Below are positions 19,890-27,957 of a stretch of DNA of 27,957 nucleotides, one piece after another (position 1 is the first letter of the stretch; each line of letters begins with the position of its first letter). The DNA comes from Chara braunii. Its lineage: Eukaryota; Streptophyta; Charophyceae; Charales; Characeae. The position numbers were made by a program, and so were the translations under genes. Under the pieces are notes generated by a model. That model saw nothing but the letters and a program-made list of their open reading frames with translations, did no database searches and was not told where the DNA came from. Location: assembly GCA_003427395.1 (NCBI GenBank), contig BFEA01000314.1, positions 651,610 to 679,566 of the forward strand, written 5' to 3'.

Positions 19890-21455
19890 CTACAGCCTAT
19901 AGCAATCTTGCATTTTATGGTCCGTTTTCAGGCAATGCAGACAACCCCCTTCCTTCATTTTAGCCTTCCATTCAGCCGCACTGATCCAGAGGTCCAACCA
20001 AGGTTTAGTACTTGCATCCTCCGGTTTGGCTGGGATTTTGGCTCCCTTTGGACGTGCAACAAAGCTCCTTACTGAATTTCAGTTTTGGTTTCCCTTACCA
20101 TGGGCAGTGTTTTTAAAGGCACTGAATTTCTCATCTTCATTGTTCATATCAGATTCTTGAGTTGAAGAGCTGGCTGTATCAACATCATGTTCTTGGTCGT
20201 CGCCAAGAGTGGGGTCATCAACTTTGGCCTCCACTTCCCCTTCCAGCAAGTCAAGCGCTGCTAGTCGATTGCTGCCACAAAACCGCTCGCGAACAAAAGT
20301 ATTTTTGTTGTTTGCTGCGGTAAGGTCTCCTGCCTCCAAACTGACTGCATCCTTCATTAAGGAAAACCAGTCAGTGTACCCAAAGAATTCTTTGCCCAGG
20401 CGATTGGTTAAGTGAGTGGGAACCATACCTTTAACTACATCCAAACACGATTGCGCAGTCAGCTCCAATCCTAGCATTGCAAAGAGCTTGTTGACATGCA
20501 GTTGCAATTTGTGCATGGTGCCCTGCCACTTGCTGCGCTTAAGCTCATCAAGTTGTATCCTTACTCTCGTTGCAGCATGCGGGTCTTTATATTGCACTAC
20601 TAATATATCCTCGAGAGTGGTAACCAGAGTGACTTTAAGCCACTCTGATAGTTTGATCTTGGAATACCCAGCTTGCATAGCTTGGACTTCAAGGAAGCCC
20701 CTTACGACAGGCTCGACGTTCGTCCCTAGGATCAAGGATTGGTTCACTCTTTGAGTGGCCTGTACCTCGAAGTAGGGTCTCATGGAGTTGATCCAGGACT
20801 CTACGTCCTCCTTGCCATCATACCTAGACGGTATCGTCACCGCCTTCTTGTCCATGTATGGACTGCTATAGTTGGGCCCAGTTATTGCTGGATCCGATCC
20901 CAGGGCTGCGGAAGTTGCGGAACTTCTTGCACTGGGAACTGCACCTGTCGCAGGTCCTGGTTGATTAACCACCAAACTCAACGAAGAAGAGTGAGAAGAA
21001 GGAGAAGAGTGGAGAGGTGCAAAGGTAGAATGGGGAAGGGAACTTGAGGTTTGGGCCTGATGCATGCTTGTCATTTGCTGTAACTGATCGCGATGCTCTC
21101 TGACCATCTCAGCCATCTAAGTACGCATCTGACTCATGTCTTCGAGTAGTTGGGATTTCACACTCGGGATTTCGCTGAGCAAATGGTAATTTACAAGCGC
21201 ACGTACGTACATAACCAGATCTTTCTTAAGGTCTGCATCAGATATGTTGGGAATGGTTTTGAAGGTAGCCGCAAGTTCGTCAACGGCTGTTTTCCGTTTT
21301 GCCTCTTCCGCCTTTTCCTCCTCATCCAATTCTTTCAAATAGAGGGCGTCATACAACGGTTTATCAGCCTCATCCGCTGCATCCATACGAGCCTTTAAAA
21401 TATCAGAAAGCTTAGTCAGTGCCATGTCGGAACCACTAGCTCCTTCAGTTGCCAT
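19890..21455 (-). pseudogene. gag: Element 2 gag with CCHC zinc knuckle
   Basis: The best start is the ATG at 21455-21453 in a strong context (gccATGG), giving MATEGASGSDMALTKLSD. An acidic/basic helical segment (ELDEEEKAEEAKRKTAVDEL) and TAG 21117-21119 follow; the same frame then resumes with MAEMVREHRDQLQQM, a Ser-rich linker, the capsid-like core (RYDGKEDVESWINSMRPYFE; LTNRLGKEFFGYTDWFSLMK) and a second acidic stretch. TGA 20079-20081 precedes the knuckle CLHCLKTDHKMQDC (C-x2-C-x4-H-x4-C, 19902-19943). TAG 19890-19892 ends it. Length and order are normal for Ty3/gypsy. Apart from stops the frame is intact for about 500 codons. Confidence 0.9.
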
Positions 21456-21637
21456 GGCCTCTCTTGTTCTTCTCTCTTGTTCGCACGTCTCTACAGGCAC
21501 GTAGTGGATTTCAGCAAAAGAAACAAACAGAAAGTACAGAGNAGTTGCCATGGCCTCTCTTGTTCTTCTCTCTTGTTCGCACGTCTCTACAGGCACGTAG
21601 TGGATTTCAGCAAAAGAAACAAACAGAAAGTACAGAG
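21447..21637. repeat. Exact 95-bp duplication around a single N (assembly artefact)
   Basis: 21447-21541 and 21543-21637 are identical and separated only by N at 21542. The duplicated piece includes the gag start codon (second copy near 21551), so the apparent longer gag N-terminus upstream of 21455 is not real. Confidence 0.9.
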
Positions 21638-21684
21638 GAGAAGGTAGAGCTCCTAGCCAAAGTGGCAAATATTTGGACTAGAGA

Positions 21685-21875
21685 GCAACTAACAAAAAAA
21701 TAAAAATAAAAATGAATTCTGAAGAGAGTTCTGACTCTGTGTTTTAATCCGGTCAGACCAAGTTCGGGATCCCCTCGAGNGCAACTAACAAAAAAATAAA
21801 AATAAAAATGAATTCTGAAGAGAGTTCTGACTCTGTGTTTTAATCCGGTCAGACCAAGTTCGGGATCCCCTCGAG
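21685..21875. repeat. Second exact 95-bp duplication around a single N (assembly artefact)
   Basis: 21685-21779 and 21781-21875 are identical, separated by N at 21780. Same overlap length as the first junction, which argues for unmerged contig ends and not biology. Confidence 0.9.
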
Positions 21876-22994
21876 CCTAATCCAATCGACACCGTCAAAG
21901 TACAGCAAATCAGACTACAGGTAACATCATACAACAATGGAAAATTGAGTGTTGTACAAGGTGCAGGTCACGCATTGGATTGTGTGTCATCAGTCTGACA
22001 AAGCATCTCAGCCGAGATCCCCTTGACAGCGAGGGCTTTAATAAAAAAAAAGAGAAACGTATCCCAGACAGAAAAGACAGCGACACTGCATCAACGGATT
22101 TGGGTCCAAGGTGCCCTTCTTGTTTGAGCCTGGTCCCACTGTGTCCCAATGGGTCCCAAGTAGGTCCCGTCCAAGTCCCAAACAAGGAGAGTACCTCAAG
22201 GTCCTACTTTTGTCTCTACCGTACTAAAAAACGAATTTCAACTTCAAGAGAGAACCTACACAGATGAAAAGACAAAGCACTGTAGAAAGATGTGGCTTTT
22301 CAAAGCAAGATACTACATTTTTACATCCATCAGGTTAGTAAGTAGTTTGCACACAAATGCACACAACCAAGACTTCAGAGGAGTAGGAAAGAAGTCGAGA
22401 AGTACCCTAGCAAGACAAACAATACCATGCACGCGTACATGGGCAACCCTTAGGTGCACGACACTTACCTGAGTGGCCCGAACTCCGAGATGAATTATAA
22501 CTCACCCCCCTTCCTCATGTGGTCTTCCTAACCCTACTCGCTACCTTTACTCTAGTATCCTATCATGTAGGAGGGACTTCCAACACCAAAGTGCAACGCC
22601 GGATCCCCCGTCGATGCTGAAGAACAAAGTAGTAACTTGCAGTCCGTAGATGCAGAATGGCTACCTCCCTCAAGATCGCCTACTTGAGGGAGGCCCTCAA
22701 GTCACCAAGTGTCTCCCTTAGGTCAGATTCCAGGTGCGAGTGCCTCTCACTGTCGCCTCTCTCAACTTGTCGCATGAAGTCCTCTTGATGTGTCTCGCCA
22801 CCACATACTTACTCTCAATCAACCTGTTCAGGTTCAATGTCGAACCAACTTGACCTAACCAGGTGGGGGCAGCTTCCCTAACCCACGCTGCCCCACTTCC
22901 CACTTCGGACCAACCCTAACCCGAAGTGGTTAGTCCTAACCACTTAGGTTAGGGTTAGGGTGGATAAGTCAACTCTCACCAGCAAGTAGAATCC
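21876..22994 (-). other. Probable untranslated leader of element 2
   Basis: Lies between the primer binding site and gag on the minus strand. No domain is recognised. A 61-codon minus-strand reading (22718-22903, with LIESKYVVARHIKRTSCDKL) is unassigned. 22505-22516 reads gaggaagggggg on the minus strand, a polypurine-like run without a following LTR. Near the primer binding site a strong hairpin made of ccctaac/ttaggg words is present. The 1.5-kb length is long for a leader, so some of this may be another fragment. Confidence 0.45.
22912..22956. other. Hairpin with ccctaac/ttaggg words beside the primer binding site
   Basis: Left arm 22912-22933 and right arm 22936-22956 pair almost perfectly (one small bulge, cg against t) around a two-base loop tc. 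Ten-base outer arms are aaccctaacc and ggttagggtt. It sits 39 bp beyond the primer binding site in the leader. Confidence 0.75.
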
Positions 22995-23006
22995 GCTCTG
23001 ATACCA
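22995..23006 (-). other. Primer binding site, initiator-Met tRNA
   Basis: On the minus strand TGGTATCAGAGC, a perfect match to the complement of the plant initiator-Met tRNA 3' end, one base after the LTR terminus TCATAACA. This fixes the element's orientation as minus and the adjacent block as its 5' LTR. Confidence 0.9.
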
Positions 23007-23007
23007 A

Positions 23008-24291
23008 TGTTATGATCCTGGCCAATTTCGAAGTACACATTCATCAGATAGTACAATGCCGTCCAATTGCAAAAAAAAATGAATGAACTTGAGAGGAGAG
23101 AGAGGGTAAGAAGAAGAAAAAAAAGAAAGAGAGAAGAAGAAGATGAAGTACACCAGCATAGACAAATGATAATGCTCTTCTTCTTCGCCAAACACTCTCC
23201 TCCTCCTTATCTCCTCTGCTCTTATTCACACAAGAAATAATAATACAATGTTGAATGGCTGAACCAGAATCAATGTTTGAATCCCTCTTCTACTGCAGGT
23301 ATCACTTGAGGTTCACCATAGCCATGGCCGCCTCTCCCACTCTTCACTCGCATAGGCCGAGGCTATGGCGGACTACTAGGCCTTGCCTTGATGTCCAAAG
23401 GACAACCCAAAGCAGCTATGGCTGCTCTAGCTCAGGCTGTCATGCCTAGCTCTGCCTTGAAGCTTCTTGGTGTAGCTCTGCCCCAATGGGGACCTTCCTG
23501 TTGCAGCGCCCACCAAGGTGATGTAGATGGCTGCCACCATAGCCAGGTAAATAACTTTGGCGCTCCCCCTTCCTCCTGATCTTCTTCCTCCTCCGTGTCC
23601 TTGCTCCTTCCCCAGCAGCGCTGCTCCAGCCAGCACTCCAACCAGTGTGTCGCCAAACTTGCACACCGACAATGAGGTTGGGCTCTTCGCCCCGCCTGGA
23701 GATATAGCGGCCTGCTTGCCTCTTGGGCAATGACTTCCAGGCCGCTCGGCCTTCCAAGCAACTGGTACCTCCTCCCTTTAGGAGGGAAACATCATTGCAG
23801 ACTCTGATATTGCCCGTATAGGCCCTAGACTCGGACTGGTTGGACTGGTACTTGCCTAGACCTAGCCTACAACTACTGGGCCTCTAAAAATGCCAACTTT
23901 TGTCTTCTTCTGCTCGGCCTCGAGTACCCGGCACATCTACCTCTTCAGGGTGTGGTACCGGCCTACCTGCTACTTGAGTGTTTCCCCGCTGCTTCAAGTG
24001 TTGCGGGCCTCTTCCCCTGCCACTTGAGTGTTTTCCCCCGCTGCAATCCTCAATGTCACGGCCACAGGTAAGTACCGGCCCTGAGGGCCCAACGAACGAA
24101 CAAGTGCCCTTGCGGGTCACACACACACTCAAGCCAACAAGCACTCAGACAGACATGCAGACCAGCAAGCGTGCACACACACAGACTTAGAGAACTTAGT
24201 AGCAAGCCGGAAACTCAGCAAGGCATTCAGTCCATGAGCAAAACTCAGAAATCAGCTGTGTGTCTCAGTCCGTGTTGGTCGTGTCATCACA
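23008..24291 (-). mobile_element. Family A LTR, 5' LTR of a minus-strand element (1,284 bp)
   Basis: On the minus strand it begins TGTGATGACACG (24291) and ends TCATAACA (23008). The terminal octamers are inverted repeats at 7 of 8 bases. The primer binding site follows directly. Homology to 1-1151 covers all but the first ~180 bp. Relative to that copy there is an extra ~40-bp duplication of the gcagcggggaaacactcaag words near 23975-24045. Element 2 gag-pol lies downstream in the same orientation, so this is its likely 5' LTR. A matching 3' LTR beyond 15983 was not found. Confidence 0.8.
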
Positions 24292-26299
24292 CTAGCCATA
24301 ATGTGAGGCTGTGCTTTTTTTGTTTTACATGGAACGCCTTGGTGAAGTGCATCCTCTCTCTCTCTCTCAGTGGTGTTGTGTCTTGAAGACGTGGAGAGTT
24401 CCATTCACTCTCGGCCCAGAAAGGAAATACGTGAGTCTGAGCAGCGTGGCGAAGTGCACCTTCTCCTTCTCTCCCTTTTTCTCTATTTCTCTATCTTTCT
24501 CTCTCGCTCCTTCACTCTCTATCTCTCTCCTTCCCCCCCCTCACAGTGGTGTTGTGCTTGACTAGGTGATCCATTCACACTCAACACAAAAAGGAAATAG
24601 ACGGGTTCAAACAGCGAATTGCACCCTGTCTTTCTCTCTCCCTCCCTCCCTCCCAACATCCATCTATCCCTTCATTAAGGGCTTCATCTCAATTTTTTGG
24701 TGGGTGCTATGTTGCAAGCGGGGCAGAATTTGTGCACGCCCACTATCAGAAGGGATGGGCGGAGATCATGCCGCAAATTGCGGAGAGGGCGGAGGAGAAG
24801 AAACACTAGGGGTCATCAGCTGCTTGATCAAGTAGGGAGGAGAGGGTGAGAGGCATGGCCGAGAATGGAGGAACAGTGAGAGGAGAAGGTTGCCACTGAG
24901 GGGTTGGACAACCAGGAGGTGCCATAGGTGGAGAGGGTGGATGGAGGTGGAGGGTCAGGATGCGGGATCAGGATGATGAGAGCGTCGGAATTTGGTCACT
25001 TAGGAGTGGGGATGTGGCGACGGAGGAAGCACAAGAAGAGTCCCCGGGATAGGGTGAAACGTGAATGTGAGATTGCTGACATCAAGGAGGTTGTGGAGGG
25101 GGAAGACGTCAAGGAGGATCCAGAAGTACATGGGAGAAGGATGTAGGTTGGGGAGCCAGTTTTTGGAAAAGGCGATGGGCAGCTAGGAATGGAAGGGGGA
25201 GGATCAAGATGCGCAGAGAAGGTCCGAATGTTAGCCAATCAGGGTGAGGATGTAGGAACTGATGAAGCACGGGAGAAAGAATGCGAACGAAACAGGGTAA
25301 GGGAAGCAGGTCGTGGAGGGGGATTCGGGTAAGAAAAGGCGAGGTAAGGATAATGAGGAAGGGCCTGAATCATAAGAGGGAGAGGCTGAATGTAGATACA
25401 CGGAAAAGAAGAAAGAAAGAGCGGCAGACAGGGGAAGAGAGGAAAAGGAATACCAGAACCTCAGGGTCCACATCGAGTATTGGAGTAGTCTGAGCTTGAA
25501 GAGGATCCCAACGGAGAAAGAAGGTCCAGGCAAATGAATAGAGACCACGAAATGACGCAAGGCCGAGTGAGGTTGAACGAGGACGGACGGGAAGGCAACA
25601 CTGTCCCCAGCCCGACAAAAGGCAACAGGGAAGATGGGCGAGCAGAAGATCTGACGACCGCAACCCACTCTTGGATGTTCGAGGAGGCAAGGCGTTAGGA
25701 AACGAAAGTGTCAATGCAACCCAAAGGCTGCACTTGGCTTGTCCAGAGGGGTTTGTCTCCTCATTTAGTGACGGGTTTCCGAAGAAAGAAGGTAACTGGG
25801 AGGCACCAGTCACATGACAAGGAGAGAACAGTACAGGGAAAAGCGGATTGGTGGAAGGAAGCTTGGGAGGGGGACTGGAGGGCACAAACTGAAAGATGGA
25901 ATCGAATAGGGGGGAGAGAGAGAGAGAGAGAATCTTCCACCTCCTCTTAATCGTCCTACTCAACCCGTTCTCCTCCTTAACCCTTGCTCCTCGTCAGGCC
26001 TCCTCAACCCTTGCTCCTCGTCCGGCCTCCTCCCTCATCACTCTCCTCCTCATCATCGCCACCTTGGTCGTTTGTCACTTGCGCCACGTGTTGTTGTTCT
26101 ATTTTCCTTTGTTTTCAAAATCCGCACGCGAGAGCTCACTTGCGCGCGAGAGAGAAAGAGAGCAGCCAATTTCTGGCCTCCTCCTCGTCATTCGGCCTCC
26201 TTGGTAGTCTTTCACATGTGCCATGTGGTGGACCGTTTGGATTGTATATGATATATATTAACTAAATATATTAACTATATATTAACTAATTACAATTTA
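24292..26299. other. Purine/pyrimidine-rich degenerate region without a gene
   Basis: 24355-24660 holds two diverged copies, ~176 bp apart, of a unit starting cagtggtgttgtg (24368, 24544) and ending in CT-rich runs. 24960-25330 holds two diverged copies about 237 bp apart (ggatcaggatg at 24965; ggatcaagatg at 25201). 25916-25931 is a GA tract, and 25978-26035 repeats ttgctcctcgtc. 26232-26299 is AT-rich. The long ORFs on both strands here are low-complexity by-products. Confidence 0.6.
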
Positions 26300-26319
26300 T
26301 GTGACAATATATTGTCACA
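26300..26319. other. Perfect 20-bp palindrome
   Basis: tgtgacaatatattgtcaca is its own reverse complement, at the edge of the AT-rich stretch 26232-26319. Could be a dimeric protein site or a small cruciform; no function assigned. Confidence 0.9.
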
Positions 26320-26783
26320 CTGTAAATCAGTGCGCGAAGGCGGAAAAAAGCAAAACAAGGAAAGGAAAAGAAGGAAGGAAGGAAAGTCCGACCTGTTCAT
26401 CACCTCTCACGTACAAGGCCAGCCACGTGGATGACAAGTTGAGCGCTGGCTGCCCCCATCCCCGTGTGTCACAAGGACCCACTTGCACACAGCCAAAAGG
26501 CAAAGAGGTAAAGAAAAGGAGGAGGAAACCAAACCTGACAGGGAAAGAAAGATAATCCAATTGTCACAAAGCAAATAACACATCCCACAGATCAACATAT
26601 CTTTTCTGTTTTCTTTTTTCCTTCTTTTTATTTACTCTTCTTTTCTTTTTTTCTCTTTTTCTTTTCTTCTTTTTTTCTTTACCTGTCCCCACCTCGGCAG
26701 ATAGGACAGCTACGGTGAGGATGATGTGGATGTTCACAAGGATGCCCAAGGAGAGTTGCGCCAGCACAACATTCAGCAGGACG
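26320..26783. other. Unassigned, including a long T/C-rich run
   Basis: 26600-26680 is nearly pure pyrimidine on the + strand; the minus strand reads it as a Lys/Arg-rich tail. A minus-strand frame is open from 26986 down to 26564, but past 26784 it has no recognisable domain apart from a hydrophobic stretch (ILVNIHIILTVAVL), so I do not count it as coding. Confidence 0.45.
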
Positions 26784-26896
26784 GCTACCTTCTTCCCCCG
26801 AATACAACGTACGGTCATTATATCTGTATTTAGACGGAAAGTTGCCTCAAACACAGCTATAATGACCGTACGTTGTATTCGGGGGAACAAGGTAGC
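26784..26896. other. 113-nt near-perfect hairpin, foldback or mini-MITE
   Basis: Arms 26784-26822 and 26858-26896 match at 38 of 39 positions, with a 35-nt loop. The core word cgaatacaacgtacggtcat is perfect in both arms. No obvious target duplication. It lies just beyond the last cysteine cluster of the minus-strand gene fragment and replaces recognisable coding sequence from there on. Confidence 0.85.
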
Positions 26897-26914
26897 ACGA
26901 ACCATCCCATCAAA

Positions 26915-27957
26915 ATAGTCCTGACAGAGGACATGTTGTCCACATGTCAAAAAAACAGCAGGACGTTCATCACAGTGCGGCATCATACAGTTCTGATAGC
27001 GTCCTTGGGCACAAAAGGGACAACGTATATCTGGGTGATAGGGATGTGTACAATGAGGAAATGTTGGACACCCTTTACGGCAGCAGTCGCAATAGATTGA
27101 TAATGGCTATGGCATAGATGATGCATTCCACAGCCAAGGCGCACCACGTTTCTGCCCCGACAGGTGTCACACGAGAGTTGATTAATTATCCAGAATAAAG
27201 TATGATTCGACAATGCTCGCAAAAATTCATTCACGTCGAAAATGACTTGACTCATCATCCCACCATCCCACAGTTCCCACTGGGCAGCTGCACGAATGAG
27301 TGCCATATAATGCCCGGGTCTGTGTAAAATACAGGCAAAAATATGAGGATGGTTATTGAGGTCATCGCCTGGCGTCGCATGATGCATAAGAAGGTGGCGA
27401 CCGTGAAACGCTAACTGTAAGACATTTACAGTAAAGCCTCCTGAGGTAGTATAGTTACTACCTTCTCCAGGTGGACTTTATGGTCAAACAACAACTGATT
27501 TTCAACAGCGTCAAGCTGATAAGCAATCGTAAGAAATTGGGATGCACTATAACATTGACGCTGATAAGCCTATAGGCAGACATTTGTGGCTGTCAAACCA
27601 CAAATATTTGGTATGTCTACCCGCAGATCCGAATCGGTCACCACTGGAAAGGCAGGTCTGATCTGGCGGGGTCGGCGCGTAAACGACGAACGCCGTCGAC
27701 GTGGCAAAGCAGGCTGTCGGTAAGACAAAGAACCCCGCAGATTAGCATCAGCACGATGTCGAGAGGAAGGGGGACTGGGAGGAGGAGAGAATGAACGAGC
27801 CCGCTGACACCCCAATATGGACAACGAAGATAAAGGAGGGGTCGGTCTCAGCCGGCGTGGGGAAGAGGAAGCCAAACTAGAGGAGGAAGAAGTCAAAGAA
27901 GAAGAGGACGAAGAAAAGGATGTTGAAGGAGAGGAGGAAGTACTAGAAGAAGAAGAA
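26915..27957 (-). pseudogene. Josephin-like cysteine protease fused to RING-like finger(s), broken, runs off right edge
   Basis: Reading leftwards from the edge: a Ser-rich then Arg/Pro-rich leader (27957-27640), then a protease-like domain. The candidate nucleophile is Cys 27600-27602 in NICGLTATNVCL; then ASQFLTIAYQLDAVENQLLF, SGGFTVNVLQLAF, and HYMALIRAAAQWELWDGG with His 27310-27312 and Asp 27265-27267. The His-to-acid interval (15 residues) and the Trp at +11 match Josephin (ataxin-3 type) deubiquitinases as I know the family. A RING-like cluster follows (27011-27171: CDTC, CGMHHLCHSH, then CPFC), and a second, shorter one (26924-26989: CDERPAVFLTCGQHVLCQD). Lesions: TAG 27570-27572, a frameshift near 27455 and one near 27070. 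Start not visible. Protease identity is moderate, RING better. The gene could also be transposon-borne. Confidence 0.5.

Noticed and set aside
22504-22516. Polypurine tract gaggaagggggg (minus) with LTR start TGAGTTATAATTC
   Set aside because: The following sequence does not resemble the LTR at 23008-24291 or any other LTR in the window.
24292-26207. Long ORFs such as 25231-25668 and 25370-25963 on the minus strand
   Set aside because: Leu/Ser/Pro- and Arg/Glu-rich low-complexity readings in purine-rich DNA, overlapping in several frames, without domains.
26564-26783. Transmembrane and Lys/Arg-rich C-terminus of the RING-like gene
   Set aside because: Lies beyond the inserted hairpin; the basic part is just the pyrimidine run 26600-26680 read on the minus strand.

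Overview
This window looks like repeat-dense nuclear DNA from a large eukaryotic genome. It is made of nested and decayed retrotransposons, with one probable host-type gene fragment at the right edge. The retrotransposons are two Ty3/gypsy elements with chromodomain-type integrase tails (chromoviruses), primer binding sites matching the 3' end of initiator-Met tRNA, and an L1-like LINE carrying the reverse-transcriptase zinc-binding motif. These point to a green-lineage host. The polyprotein wording reminds me of charophyte algae such as Chara, but that is recollection, not a search result. No rRNA, convincing tRNA, CRISPR array or bacterial-type operon is visible.

Layout, left to right. 1-1151: the end of an LTR (family A) on the + strand, with a 102-bp tandem duplication at its 3' end. 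1163-2000: AT-rich degenerate DNA, then a 15-bp minisatellite. 2139-5026: a decayed + strand gag, protease and first part of reverse transcriptase (element 1), cut at 5027 by another LTR (5027-5433) with its own primer binding site. 5458-9237: mostly unassigned, with a 432-bp inverted-repeat unit (7825-8256) and a 39-bp minisatellite. 9238-11430: the 3' part of a minus-strand LINE. 11431-13634: microsatellite and unassigned DNA. 13635-15726: the integrase tail, polypurine tract and a 1,585-bp 3' LTR of a + strand chromovirus, probably the other end of element 1.

15983-21455 (minus): a nearly complete but broken chromovirus polyprotein (element 2) with gag, CCHC knuckle, protease, RT, RNase H, integrase and chromodomain. 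It lies tail-to-tail with element 1. Upstream are a 1.5-kb leader, a perfect primer binding site (22995-23006) and a family A LTR (23008-24291, minus), probably but not certainly the 5' LTR of element 2. Two single Ns (21542, 21780) are each flanked by an exact 95-bp duplication, which looks like an assembly artefact.

24292-26563 is purine-rich, degenerate and internally repetitive. 26915-27957 (minus, running off the right edge) holds the most unusual content: a serine-rich leader, a cysteine-protease-like domain resembling Josephin, then one or two RING-like cysteine clusters. It is broken by one in-frame stop and two frameshifts. A 113-nt near-perfect hairpin lies just downstream.

No protein-coding gene in the window is demonstrably intact. 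The elements do not form a working pathway; the window records successive insertion, nesting, local duplication and point decay.
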